DNA from: a virus | DNA length: 23,121 nucleotides | IMG/VR virus record: IMGVR_UViG_3300005532_000043 | Span: 1 to 23,121 of that record | Direction: 5' to 3' (one strand) | Shown: positions 1 to 7,546 of the stretch, piece by piece | Layout of the letters: every line of letters begins with the position of its first letter | How positions within the stretch are numbered: the stretch's first letter is position 1 | Translations under genes and position numbers: made by a program | The notes under the pieces: generated by a model | Seen by the model: only the letters and a program-made list of their open reading frames with translations | Told to the model about the DNA's origin: nothing | The model's database searches: none

Positions 1-525
1 CCGCAAGCCGACCAGCAATTCCTTGAAACCCGCAAATTTCAGGTTTCCGAGATTTGTCGCATCTTCCGCGTGCCTCCGCACTTCATTTTCGAGCTTGACC
101 GCGCCACATTCGCGAATATCGAGCAGCAATCGCTCGAATTTGTCATCTACAACCTGCGTCCATGGCTCGTGAAGTGGGAGCAGGAGATGAAGCGCAAACT
201 ATTCGGCCTCGGTTCCCAATTTTTCGCGGAGTTCAATGTTGATGGCCTGCTTCGCGGCGACTTCAAGTCGCGTATGGAAGGCTACGGCGCCGCCATTCAG
301 TGGGGCCTGATGACGCGCAACCAGATCAATCGCCTCGAGAATCGGCCTCCGCTGCCGGCGGAACAGCGCGGAGACGAAATCATGGTGCCGGTCAACATGC
401 GCTTTGTCACCGACCCCCAGCCGGCCCCGGGCGCGCCGCCCGATGGAACGCCCTTCGGTGGGGCAAGTTCGCGCGCGAATGGCAGCGAAGAGCATGTCTA
501 TGGAGGCAAGCCAAATGCTCACTGA
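1..525 (+). CDS. HK97-family phage portal protein, C-terminal part (5' end outside window)
   Basis: The frame is open from base 1, so only the last 174 residues are present. Portal proteins form the dodecameric ring at the capsid vertex through which DNA is packaged and to which the tail attaches. The visible segment VPPHFIFELDRATFANIEQQ (about residues 23-42) matches the conserved C-terminal block of HK97-type portals (VPP-H-x-x, then NIEQQ followed by a hydrophobic helix and a basic stretch). Next comes the usual GAAIQWGLMTRNQINRLENRPPL segment split over residues 92-114, with a disordered Pro/Gly-rich tail. Its stop codon overlaps the start of the protease gene, which implies coupled translation. 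Because the start is missing, total length cannot be judged. Confidence 0.93.
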   Translation, partial: PQADQQFLETRKFQVSEICRIFRVPPHFIFELDRATFANIEQQSLEFVIYNLRPWLVKWEQEMKRKLFGLGSQFFAEFNVDGLLRGDFKSRMEGYGAAIQWGLMTRNQINRLENRPPLPAEQRGDEIMVPVNMRFVTDPQPAPGAPPDGTPFGGASSRANGSEEHVYGGKPNAH

Positions 526-1243
526 TGAACGAATCGCGCAATTGCGCGGGCAACTCGCAAAGCGCGAGCGCGAACGGCGCCGCTATGCCGCCGAGTTCAA
601 GCTGGAACTGGCCTCGGCTGGAGGCCGGAAGAAAATCGAAGGCTATGCCGCCGTGTTCGGCCAAGACTCCCTTCCGATGTGGTTCGGCACGGAAGAGATC
701 GCGCCTGGCACTTTCGCCCAGACAATTCAGCAGGACGACATCCGCGCGCTGTTTAACCACGACGACAATTATGTGCTCGGCAGAAACACCGCTGGGACGC
801 TCACGCTTCGCGAGGATTCGCACGGCCTGCAAATGGAGATTCGGCCAGCGGACACGTCTTATGCGCGCGACCTCGAAGTTTTGCTGGAACGGCGGGACGT
901 GACGCAGGCGTCCTTCGGCTTCGTGACGCTAGACGATGCGTGGTCGATGAAAAACGGGCAGGCACACCGGACGCTGACCCGCGTCCAACTTTTCGACGTG
1001 TCTCCGGTCACGTTCCCCGCATTCACGCAGACCGACGTGGGCGTGCGCAGCTTGGAAATGCGGGCCTTAATGGCGCTCGGCAAGTTGCGCGACAAAATTT
1101 CTCTGACCCCGGACGACCTGGCGGCGATGGATGCTGCGTTCCCCGACTTTCGGAGCGCTGCGGACGTTCGCTCGCCGGAAGCGGAAGCGAGGCGGCGACG
1201 TTTGCGGCTCGCCGAGGCGGAGATGGTTCCCCAGAACTTCTAA
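515..1243 (+). CDS. HK97-family prohead protease (peptidase U35/S78)
   Basis: This serine protease cleaves the scaffold-like N-terminal part of the capsid protein during prohead maturation. I chose the ATG at 515 because GGAGG lies at 502-506, eight bases upstream; this gives 242 aa and an overlap with the portal stop. The frame is open further upstream (ATG at 404), but that part lies over portal sequence and looks non-coding. Family landmarks are visible: ALFNHDDNYVLGR with the probable catalytic His82, ASFGF with the probable nucleophile Ser133, and the conserved strand HRTLTRVQLFDVSPVTFPAF at about 151-170. A charged C-terminal tail follows. The portal-protease-capsid order is typical of HK97-like phages. 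Confidence 0.93.
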   Translation: MLTDERIAQLRGQLAKRERERRRYAAEFKLELASAGGRKKIEGYAAVFGQDSLPMWFGTEEIAPGTFAQTIQQDDIRALFNHDDNYVLGRNTAGTLTLREDSHGLQMEIRPADTSYARDLEVLLERRDVTQASFGFVTLDDAWSMKNGQAHRTLTRVQLFDVSPVTFPAFTQTDVGVRSLEMRALMALGKLRDKISLTPDDLAAMDAAFPDFRSAADVRSPEAEARRRRLRLAEAEMVPQNF

Positions 1244-1255
1244 GGAGGAGGAGAC

Positions 1256-2632
1256 ATGCGGAAATTGATTGAGTTGCGGCAAGCACGCGCCGCGTTGATT
1301 GCTGAAGCTCGGGCCATCCAGGATAAAGCCGACAGCGAGAAGCGCGCGTTGACTGCGCAAGAATCGGACCTGTTTGACCAGAAAATGTCGAAGTCGGATG
1401 AACTGCAAACCGAAATCGATAACCTCGCGAAGGCCGAGCAGCGGAAGCAGCGGCTTGCCGAGGTCGAAGCCTCGCTCGAACATCGCGACGACCCTGCTGC
1501 TGGCGGGAGTCGCGACAACGGCGCAAGCGCGCGGAGCGTCCTGGAGTTCAAATCCCGTGCGCCATGGTCTCAGCGTCGCATGGAAATCGACGGCGACGAA
1601 TACGGGATGACTTCGCGGCCCGAGTACCGTCGCGCGTGGGCCTATGCCTGGCGCGCGTTCGCGGCGCAGAAGGACGACCCCGCGCTGGCGAAGCGGCTCA
1701 TGGCAAAGGCCGAAGTCGAGTTGCGTTCGATGCAGATGGACCTGAATACGGCTGGCGGCTTCCTCGTTCCGCCGCTGCAATTCATCGCGGACCTCATCAT
1801 GGCCGTCGACGATCAGGTTTTCATCCGCCAGCTCGCGACGGTGCAAACGTTGACGAATGCGGTTTCGCTCGGAGCGCCCACGCTCGACAGCCAAGCTGAC
1901 GATGCGGACTGGACTTCCGAGCTTGCCGTCGGTAACGAATCCGCCGGGCCGACGATTGGCCGTCGCGATTTGACCCCGCACCCGCTCGCGAAGTTCATCA
2001 AGGTCTCGAATAAGCTGCTGCGTGCGGCCGCGATTGACCCCGAGGCCCTGATTCGCGACCGCTTGGCCTACAAGTTCGCCATCTCGCAGGAGAAGGCGTT
2101 CATGAGCGGCACGGGCGCGGCCCAGCCGCTCGGCCTCTTTACCGCATCCCCATTCGGCATCTCGACGAATCAGGATAAGTCGACGGGCTCGGCGACAGGC
2201 TTCCTGGCCGACAATCTCATCGACGCGAAGTATGCGCTCAAGCCGCAATACTGGCCGCGCGCGCGCTGGCTCTTCCATCGCAACGCCATCGCCGCGATCC
2301 GCAAGCTGAAGGATTCGCAGGGGCAGTACCTCTGGAATCCGGGCGCGATCTCGGGTACGGCGGGCACCGGCTTGATTGCTGGTTCTCCCGACCGGCTGCT
2401 CGACCTGCCCCTCACCATCTCGGAATACTGCCCTGGCACGCTGACGACCGGGCTGTACGTCGGGATGCTCGCTGACTTCTCGAAGTACTGGATTGTCGAT
2501 GCGCTGAGCATGAGCTTGCAGCGCCTGGTGGAACTCTTTGCCATGACAAACCAGACCGCCTTCGTGCTGCGCATGGAACTCGACGCCATGCCGGTTATCG
2601 AAGAAGCCTTCATCCGGCTGAAGACTGCCTAA
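1256..2632 (+). CDS. Major capsid protein, HK97 gp5 fold
   Basis: 458 aa, preceded by a strong SD site (AAGGAGGAGG, about 1242-1251). Residues 1 to about 80 are charged and predicted coiled coil, which fits the delta domain that acts as scaffold and is removed by the upstream protease. The mature part begins around residue 95-115. The segment AGGFLVPP (166-173) marks the entry to the HK97 fold, and ISQEKAFMSGTGAAQPLGL (276-294) is the family's most recognisable block. The C-terminus (LFAMTNQTAFVLRMELDA) also fits the family. The protein assembles the icosahedral shell. A Lys/Asn crosslinking pair as in HK97 cannot be assigned by eye. Confidence 0.95.
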   Translation: MRKLIELRQARAALIAEARAIQDKADSEKRALTAQESDLFDQKMSKSDELQTEIDNLAKAEQRKQRLAEVEASLEHRDDPAAGGSRDNGASARSVLEFKSRAPWSQRRMEIDGDEYGMTSRPEYRRAWAYAWRAFAAQKDDPALAKRLMAKAEVELRSMQMDLNTAGGFLVPPLQFIADLIMAVDDQVFIRQLATVQTLTNAVSLGAPTLDSQADDADWTSELAVGNESAGPTIGRRDLTPHPLAKFIKVSNKLLRAAAIDPEALIRDRLAYKFAISQEKAFMSGTGAAQPLGLFTASPFGISTNQDKSTGSATGFLADNLIDAKYALKPQYWPRARWLFHRNAIAAIRKLKDSQGQYLWNPGAISGTAGTGLIAGSPDRLLDLPLTISEYCPGTLTTGLYVGMLADFSKYWIVDALSMSLQRLVELFAMTNQTAFVLRMELDAMPVIEEAFIRLKTA

Positions 2633-2670
2633 GTCTCAGCCGCCAAAATCTCAAGCGAAGGGAGAATCTC

Positions 2671-3120
2671 GTGGAACAGAATCTTGGCAGTTTGTTTGGC
2701 GGCGCCCTCGTTGCAGTGCCTCAGACGGCCGTCGGAACAACTTCGGTCAACGGCTCGGCCATCGACATGCAAGGCTATGACGGCGTTACGTTCATCGGCG
2801 TCGTCGGAGCCTTCACGGATGGCAGCTTCGACCTGAAAGCACAGGATGACACGTCGGTTGGAATGGGAGCGGCTTCGGACCTTGCCGGGACAAAAACCTC
2901 GGCGACGGCCTCGAATAAGCTCGTCATTCTCGACGTGTATCGCCCGCAGAAGCGGTTCATCCGTCCGGTTGTCGCGCGCGGCGGTGCGACGGGGTCCGTC
3001 ATCGGGTCCGTCGTTGCCATTCGCTATGTCGGCGACAAAAACCCGGTGCCCGCCGCGGCACAGGATGCCTCGATTGCCGCAATCAAATCGCTGGCGTCGC
3101 CTGCAAACGGCACGGCGTAA
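2671..3120 (+). CDS. Small capsid-linked phage protein, possibly head decoration
   Basis: 149 aa with a GTG start; GAAGGGAG at about 2656-2663 is a suitable SD site. The sequence is rich in Gly, Ala, Val, Ser and Thr, with alternating hydrophobic residues that predict a beta-rich fold (for example GYDGVTFIGVVGAF and SVIGSVVAIRYVGDKNPVP). There is no signal peptide or membrane segment. Its place directly after the capsid gene and before the connector is where many siphophages carry a head-stabilising or decoration protein. Proteins of this general appearance recur at this locus, but I do not recognise a named family. It is the last gene before the terminator at 3147-3178, so it should be made at capsid-like levels. 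The structural role is inferred from position. Confidence 0.8.
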   Translation: MEQNLGSLFGGALVAVPQTAVGTTSVNGSAIDMQGYDGVTFIGVVGAFTDGSFDLKAQDDTSVGMGAASDLAGTKTSATASNKLVILDVYRPQKRFIRPVVARGGATGSVIGSVVAIRYVGDKNPVPAAAQDASIAAIKSLASPANGTA

Positions 3121-3146
3121 GACGGGCCCGAGTAAATCGACAGACG

Positions 3147-3178
3147 GGGCGGCTCTTCGGAGCCGCCCTTAGTTTTTT
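3147..3178 (+). terminator. Strong intrinsic terminator after the capsid block
   Basis: A 9-bp perfect GC-rich stem (GGGCGGCTC / GAGCCGCCC, 3147-3155 with 3160-3168) closes a TTCG tetraloop and is followed by TTAGTTTTTT. This is a textbook Rho-independent terminator with the especially stable UUCG loop. It separates the capsid genes from the connector and tail genes, and ends only three bases before the next ATG. It probably lowers, rather than abolishes, downstream transcription, giving a high capsid-to-connector ratio. Confidence 0.92.
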
Positions 3179-3181
3179 CCA

Positions 3182-3829
3182 ATGCCGAATTTCATCCGCG
3201 TAAAAGAGCCTGAGGCCGACCCGGTGACGCTCGACGAGGTGAAACAGTACTTGCGCGTCACGAGCAGTGCGGATGATGACGTTTTGGAGCGCCTGATTGC
3301 GGTCGCGACGCGCTCCGTCGAGGGATGGCTGGGCCGCTCACTGATTCAGCAGCAGTGGCAACTCACGCTCGATAGCTTCCCATACCGGATGTTCCGGCAA
3401 GGCGTTCCATTCGCCGCCTTCAGAGACATTCGCTTGCCGCGCGCTCCGCTCGTCAGCGTCGATTCCATTTCCTATGTGGATGCTGGCGGCCAGACGCAAA
3501 GCATCGATCCCGCGACAGTGCAAGTCGACAAGTTCTCGCTGCCGCCATTCATCCGGCCTGCCTTCGGCAAGACCTGGCCGCCAACACAGGCTGTCGTCAA
3601 TGCCGTCACGATTCTCTATACCTGCGGTTACGCCGACGCCGACAGCGTGCCCGAGACAATCAAGCTGGCGATTATCAGCCTCATTGCGCATTTCAACGAG
3701 AATCGTGAGCCGTTCCTTGTCAACGCAACAGTCCAAAAGCTCCCGCTTCACATCGAGAACATGCTATGGAACGAACGCATTCCACCATTCGACTTTACCG
3801 ACGGCTGCTTAGCTCAGTTGTCCTGCTGA
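3182..3829 (+). CDS. Head-tail connector protein (gp6-like / phiE125 gp8 family)
   Basis: 215 aa. Proteins of this family form the ring below the portal. The N-terminus has the typical layout: PVTLDEVKQYLRV (about 14-26), then DDDVLERLIAVATRSVEGWLGRSLIQQQWQLTL, in which helices pack the ring. After this come a beta segment (IRLPRAPLVSVDSISYVD) and the conserved VTILYTCGYAD, and then PETIKLAIISLIAHFNENREPF. The start sits directly after the terminator with no SD site in front of it, so initiation is probably weak or leaderless-like. The last ~20 residues overlap the next gene's start and look atypical for the family, so the C-terminus may have been remodelled when the downstream cassette arrived. 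Confidence 0.88.
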   Translation: MPNFIRVKEPEADPVTLDEVKQYLRVTSSADDDVLERLIAVATRSVEGWLGRSLIQQQWQLTLDSFPYRMFRQGVPFAAFRDIRLPRAPLVSVDSISYVDAGGQTQSIDPATVQVDKFSLPPFIRPAFGKTWPPTQAVVNAVTILYTCGYADADSVPETIKLAIISLIAHFNENREPFLVNATVQKLPLHIENMLWNERIPPFDFTDGCLAQLSC

Positions 3830-4620
3830 CGCTGCTATTCGCGGCGAGCGCGAAGGCTCAGCAGAAGACTACCGTCTCGGACTCGCTCAGCGTCATTTCA
3901 GGCACGATCACCGGCTCGCTGACGATCACCGCAAATCAGACGTTCACGACCGTCGACGGATTCACGATTCTGGCGGGCACGAAGACGACGGTCTCGATTG
4001 GTCTGGCCGGGCATTTCAGCGTCGACCTGCCGCCTACCGTTCTCGCCGCGCCCGCGGGCAGCAGCTATTCGGTCGACTATGCGACGAACAAGGCGCGGTA
4101 TCACGAAGTCTGGACGGTGCCAATCAGCGCCTCGCCTGTCGGCCTCTCCGCCGTTCGCGTGCTGTGGCCGAAAGACCCGACGGTTAGCATTCCCGCGGCG
4201 CAGTTTCTTCCGCCGCCTGGCTGCGTTTCGACGGAAGTGCTGCGCTGGACTTCGACTGTCGGCTGGATCTGCGCTCCCGACAACACCGGCTCGATTACGT
4301 TTTCTCTTGAGAATCCGCAGCCATCCGACTCCGGGCTGTTTCAGTGGAAGCCAAAGAATGGCCTGACGCTGACGCGCATCTCCTGCTCGACCGACGGCGG
4401 CACGGCAGCAATCAATTTGGAAGTGCGCAGCGAGGCGTCTCCAAACGCGGCTGGCACTCAGATTTTATCGACGCCACTTTCATGCAGCCCGAGTACGGCG
4501 TCAACCACGAGCTTTTCGGCCTCCAGCGTTCCCGGGTCGTCTCCTGTGGCGCTCATCGTATCGAGCACATCGGGTGCGCCCATTGTCGTTAGGGTCCACG
4601 CGGAATACCAACTCAACTAA
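3766..4620 (+). CDS. Secreted beta-rich protein of unknown function (fibre-like?)
   Basis: 284 aa, starting inside the connector gene (64-base overlap) with no good SD site, so translation is probably coupled. Residues 1-31 form a clear Sec signal peptide: a basic n-region (RLYRR), a hydrophobic core LLSSVVLLTLLFAASA, and an AKA|QQ cleavage site. The mature part is Thr/Ser/Gly rich and beta-type: VSDSLSVISGTITGSLTI, then a segment FSVDLPPTVLAAPAGSSYSV followed by YHEVWTVP. I associate that last arrangement with fibre or adhesin-like domains in soil-bacterial prophages. The C-terminal half (from about residue 175) resembles another beta-sandwich. Sec export is unusual for a gene between two virion head proteins. 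No enzymatic motif is visible and the function is unknown. Confidence 0.78.
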   Translation: MERTHSTIRLYRRLLSSVVLLTLLFAASAKAQQKTTVSDSLSVISGTITGSLTITANQTFTTVDGFTILAGTKTTVSIGLAGHFSVDLPPTVLAAPAGSSYSVDYATNKARYHEVWTVPISASPVGLSAVRVLWPKDPTVSIPAAQFLPPPGCVSTEVLRWTSTVGWICAPDNTGSITFSLENPQPSDSGLFQWKPKNGLTLTRISCSTDGGTAAINLEVRSEASPNAAGTQILSTPLSCSPSTASTTSFSASSVPGSSPVALIVSSTSGAPIVVRVHAEYQLN

Positions 4621-4635
4621 ATAAGGAGCGGAACC

Positions 4636-5274
4636 ATGAAGTCACTCTTTCGTAAGGGTGTGCTCGGGAATTTCTTCGCGCACGCCGCGTTTTTTCTCGC
4701 ACTGCTCGCCATCGGCTCGACTGTCACTCCGGTAATCGGCGCGGGGCAGATCGGCGAGCGCACCATCGAAGAGAATCACGTCAACATCAGCGCGCGCCAC
4801 TGCGGAAAGTACGGGGTGCAGTATCTCTCTGGCAGGGAACTCGAAGTCGCGCAAACACTCTGCGCCAGCGATCCGACTACGCTCTACTACACTCACACGG
4901 ACCACAACCTGCGTACGAACGCCGGAGGCGACGCTCAGGCATCGCAGATGGGGAATACCGCTACCCAGGCAGCTGCATGCAACTACATCGCCCTGTCGAA
5001 TGACGCTACCGCGCCAGCGGCTGGCGATACTACCTTGGCCTCGGAGATTGCGGCGAACGGGCTATCGCGCGCACAAGGTACTTATGCCCACACGAACGGA
5101 ACGAGTTCGTTCACTATCCAGAAGGTGTTCACCGCGACAGGGACGCAGGCCAGCCAAAAGACCGGCCTGTTCAATGCGGCTTCGTCCGGGACGCTCTGCT
5201 TCGAGAACACCTATACGCAGGTGACGGTGAACTCCGGCGATACGCTGACCGTGACCTGGACGATCAACATTTAG
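4636..5274 (+). CDS. Exported protein with phage structural-type beta domain
   Basis: 212 aa, with a good SD site (AAGGAG) at about 4623-4628. A basic start (KSLFRK) is followed by a hydrophobic stretch of about 20 residues (FFAHAAFFLALLAIGSTVTP) and a plausible cleavage site near residue 35. From about residue 110 the sequence (NYIALSNDATAPAAGDTTLA) resembles a domain frequent in phage tail or fibre-type proteins: IAL, a T/A/P linker, 'GDT-LA-E', then beta strands ending with SGDTLTVTWTINI. Four Cys residues in the mature part could form disulfides, in keeping with export. It sits second in the exoprotein cassette and ends next to the convergent small genes on the minus strand. The role is not known; an exported fibre or adhesin is my best guess. 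Confidence 0.76.
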   Translation: MKSLFRKGVLGNFFAHAAFFLALLAIGSTVTPVIGAGQIGERTIEENHVNISARHCGKYGVQYLSGRELEVAQTLCASDPTTLYYTHTDHNLRTNAGGDAQASQMGNTATQAAACNYIALSNDATAPAAGDTTLASEIAANGLSRAQGTYAHTNGTSSFTIQKVFTATGTQASQKTGLFNAASSGTLCFENTYTQVTVNSGDTLTVTWTINI

Positions 5275-5303
5275 CTTTTTTGCGCTACTGCGGTGATTGA
5301 TAG

Positions 5304-5471
5304 CTACGCGGAAGCTATTCGACTTCGCTCTTGGCGGTAGGCCGAAAGGTCGACGCCCTTCAGCTTCAGATAGGCAAGAAGCGTCCAGCGGCGATACCAC
5401 GGCCAGTGAGCCAGCCATGACAACGCCGATGATGCTCGCGGATCGCTGTGATCGAAACGCGTCCAATTCAT
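5304..5471 (-). CDS. Small Trp-rich protein, second gene of an antisense pair
   Basis: 55 aa on the minus strand. The ATG at 5471 overlaps the TGA of the upstream minus-strand gene (ATGA), and a strong SD site (GGAGGAAGAG) lies just before it inside that gene's last codons. This coupling is hard to explain by chance. The protein has five Trp and an amphipathic, basic middle part (ALSWLAHWPWYRRWTLLAYL) followed by a charged tail. I do not recognise a family. The size, coupling and amphipathic helix would fit a toxin-like or membrane-active peptide, a regulator or a phage moron, but none of these is shown. The ORF in the opposite direction (N-terminal extension of the repeat protein) reads like antisense noise here. 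Confidence 0.66.
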   Translation of the reverse strand: MNWTRFDHSDPRASSALSWLAHWPWYRRWTLLAYLKLKGVDLSAYRQERSRIASA

Positions 5472-5656
5472 TCTCTTCCTCCGGTTGCAACATAGTGATC
5501 GAGTCGCGCAGCCATCGCTTTTGCCGCGCGCTTCGCATCGCCGTGCTTCGTGGCGTCGAGATAATCCGCGCGAAGGTTTGCCGGCCAGTAGACCCGCGCA
5601 TCCTGCGGAGCGGCGAGAATCCGCGCTTTCAGGTCCCACAGTTCCTTCGTCTCCAT
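5468..5656 (-). CDS. Small charged helical protein, first gene of an antisense pair
   Basis: 62 aa on the minus strand, starting at ATG 5656. Composition is that of a real soluble helical protein: METKELWDLKARILAAPQ, then RADYLDATKHGDAKRAAKAM, with codon choice like the rest of the window. The nearest purine-rich stretch (AAGGAA) is too far upstream for a normal SD site, so the initiation signal is weak. A stop codon lies in frame ten codons upstream, which fixes the N-terminus within a short range. It is coupled through ATGA to the 55-aa gene. No family is recognised. It opposes the late operon and could be expressed in the lysogen; any promoter would have to lie in the 5' part of the repeat-protein gene, and I could not identify one. 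Confidence 0.66.
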   Translation of the reverse strand: METKELWDLKARILAAPQDARVYWPANLRADYLDATKHGDAKRAAKAMAARLDHYVATGGRE

Positions 5657-7546
5657 AGGGCGGCAGTCTATCTGTTCCTTCCGCTACTAGCAATCGCGCA
5701 AGGGACCTACGGGCAGACTCCGGCATTCGTGCAGTCGTGGGGCGTCTTCAGCCCCAGCTCAGTGAATGTCACGCAGACTTCGGCGTCGAGTGTAAATCCC
5801 GGAGACACGGTGATTGTCCATGTGTTTTGCGGCGCGAATCCATGCACGGTAACCGTCTCCGGCAGTCGCGGCGAGACATACACGTCGCTGCGAGGGCAGG
5901 CTCTGGCCACGGACGGTGACTTTACGCAGGCGTGGTGCGGGAACCCAACGGGTACTGGCACAGATGACATCAGCGTGTCGCACAGCGGCGCAGTGGGGCT
6001 GGGGTTCATAGCGATTCACGTCACCGGAGCCAGTTGCACGACGGACGGAATCAATTCGAGCAATACGACGTGTTCTTCGGCGTGCACGAGCGGGAACATC
6101 ACCACGACGCTGGCCAACGACTTCCTGGTTGGCCTCTACGGCAACACAAACAACTTCAGCACGTCCGTTGCGCTGGGCACAGGATGGTCGAATCTCGGAT
6201 GTACGCGCACTACGGATGGCGCATTTCTCACCGGAGCGTCATGCTCCGGGCAGCGGACGATTACGGCTGTCGAGACACAACTGGCGTCAACTGCGGGTAC
6301 TTATGCGGCGACCTTCAACGCGTCAGTAAGCGATGAAACCGCAATCATCGTGATTGCGTTGCGAGCCTCCGCCGGAGCAGGTTCCTTTACCGCCAGCCCG
6401 AGCGTGACACTCACGACATCTGACAGCGTTGGCCGAGTTTCGTCGCGCAATATCAATGTGACCGAGTCGGCCTCGGTTGTTGATGCGACGGCCAACCAGT
6501 ATGCATTCCACATCGCAAAAGCGGAGACCCTGACAACCTCGGATGCGGGCGCGGTTGGACATTCCGAGTTTCGATCAGCCGCCGAAACGCTCTCAACCGT
6601 GGGCACCGTTGCGGTGATAAATGGCCGCAACCCGATTGAGAATCTGTCAACTGCTGGCAGCGTGGCAATCTCCGGCGTGTATTCACGCGGTCCTCCGGCG
6701 GAATCGCTGACCACGTCGGCCTCGGTGACGGCAACAAAGACGAAGCAGTTTGCAGTGAACGTGGCGGAATCCCTGATGGTGGAATCACTCCGTACAATAG
6801 ACTCGGCTTCGGCGCAGCCTGCCCATCTCGGATCAGTCACAGAAACTTTGAGTCATTCCGACACAGCGACGGCAACGTCGCCGCGCAGCATAATTGTGGT
6901 TGAGAGCATTGCGACACAGGACAGCGTTGGCAGCGCAAGCCCATCGAATATCGCGCCAACCGAAAACCTCACGACGAACTCGAGTGTCACTTGCATGTCC
7001 TGCGTGGGAAATTTCTCCGAAACACTGCACACGCTTGACGTTGTCTCGGCGCTGAAAAACGGCTCGCAAAGCTTTTCCGTGACGCCAGTCGAGAATCTGT
7101 CGACCTCGGGAAGCGTAACCGCCCGAGCGTCTTTCGTAAGAGCTGTTGGCGAAGTGACCTCATCCGTGGACTCAACGACAACCGCCAGGGCGCTCCATGC
7201 TGCTGCTGTCGAGTCACTGACAACTTCAAGCGGCATAACGACCGGAGGGGCGATCAGCCGAACGGTATCAGAGGCGCTGTCCACGACCGATTCGGGGGTC
7301 GGCGTGCTTGCGAATCCATCGAATCGCGGAGTCTCGGAAGCGCTGACAACGACTGCTAGCGTGGCAGTACGGCAGAGCAGGTCAGCCTCACTGACAGAGA
7401 GCCTTACTGCGGTAGACGTGGCGACGGCGGCGGTAGCTCACCGGCTCGGGCTGTTCGAGAATCTCACGCTCGCGGACCAGGTAAGTGTGGTCGTCCAACG
7501 CGTGGGCACTCATCTGCGGCGGTCTATGGTGATTGACACGCCGTGA
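5543..7546 (+). CDS. Exported repeat protein: beta-sandwich domain plus about 18 ESLTT-DSV repeats (start uncertain)
   Basis: The frame is open from a TTG at 5297, but 5297-5656 lies opposite two better-supported minus-strand genes and reads like noise. No ATG exists near the export signal at about 5660-5710 (AAVYLFLPLLAIAQGTYG). GTG 5543 is the nearest conventional start and is only a placeholder (667 aa). After the signal comes a ~215-residue beta domain with paired Cys. It has a pattern I associate with Acidobacteriota exoproteins: GSRGETYTSL, GLGFIAIHVTGASC and TSGNITTTLANDFLVGLYG. From about 6390 to the end there are ~18 degenerate repeats of 19-24 residues, consensus [VA]-x-E-[SNT]-L-[ST]-T-x-D-S-V-x-A. 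Such repeats usually form elongated stalks. The gene overlaps the next one by GTGA. The missing start may mean a 5' truncation. Confidence 0.68.
   Translation: MLRGVEIIRAKVCRPVDPRILRSGENPRFQVPQFLRLHRAAVYLFLPLLAIAQGTYGQTPAFVQSWGVFSPSSVNVTQTSASSVNPGDTVIVHVFCGANPCTVTVSGSRGETYTSLRGQALATDGDFTQAWCGNPTGTGTDDISVSHSGAVGLGFIAIHVTGASCTTDGINSSNTTCSSACTSGNITTTLANDFLVGLYGNTNNFSTSVALGTGWSNLGCTRTTDGAFLTGASCSGQRTITAVETQLASTAGTYAATFNASVSDETAIIVIALRASAGAGSFTASPSVTLTTSDSVGRVSSRNINVTESASVVDATANQYAFHIAKAETLTTSDAGAVGHSEFRSAAETLSTVGTVAVINGRNPIENLSTAGSVAISGVYSRGPPAESLTTSASVTATKTKQFAVNVAESLMVESLRTIDSASAQPAHLGSVTETLSHSDTATATSPRSIIVVESIATQDSVGSASPSNIAPTENLTTNSSVTCMSCVGNFSETLHTLDVVSALKNGSQSFSVTPVENLSTSGSVTARASFVRAVGEVTSSVDSTTTARALHAAAVESLTTSSGITTGGAISRTVSEALSTTDSGVGVLANPSNRGVSEALTTTASVAVRQSRSASLTESLTAVDVATAAVAHRLGLFENLTLADQVSVVVQRVGTHLRRSMVIDTP
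6390..7545 (+). repeat. Tandem degenerate protein repeats (~20 residues, ~18 copies)
   Basis: Translated units include AESLTTSASV, ENLTTNSSV, ENLSTSGSV, VESLTTSSGI, SEALSTTDSG, SEALTTTASV and TESLTAVDVA, spaced 19-24 residues apart. The DNA of the units has diverged, so this is an old protein-level repeat array and not a recent DNA tandem duplication or a CRISPR. One further unit (SESLATTDSV, about 7651-7680) sits at the mature N-terminus of the next gene product. Confidence 0.85.

Noticed and set aside
404-514. Longer start for the prohead protease
   Set aside because: The added residues (Arg/Pro-rich) overlap the portal gene and do not resemble the family; GGAGG is positioned for ATG 515.
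1067-2278. 403-codon open frame on the minus strand opposite the protease and capsid genes
   Set aside because: Arg- and Leu-rich antisense frame of a GC-rich gene. The plus strand carries unmistakable capsid and protease motifs, and no SD site or neighbour supports the minus frame.
5218-5281. Inverted repeat around ACGGT/ACCGT before the T-run after the 212-aa gene
   Set aside because: The stem lies well upstream of the TTTTTT run with a long loop and an intervening segment, so it does not form a standard terminator.
6390-7545. Possible CRISPR or DNA tandem repeat array
   Set aside because: Repeats are conserved only at protein level; unit lengths vary and the DNA has no identical repeat units with spacers.
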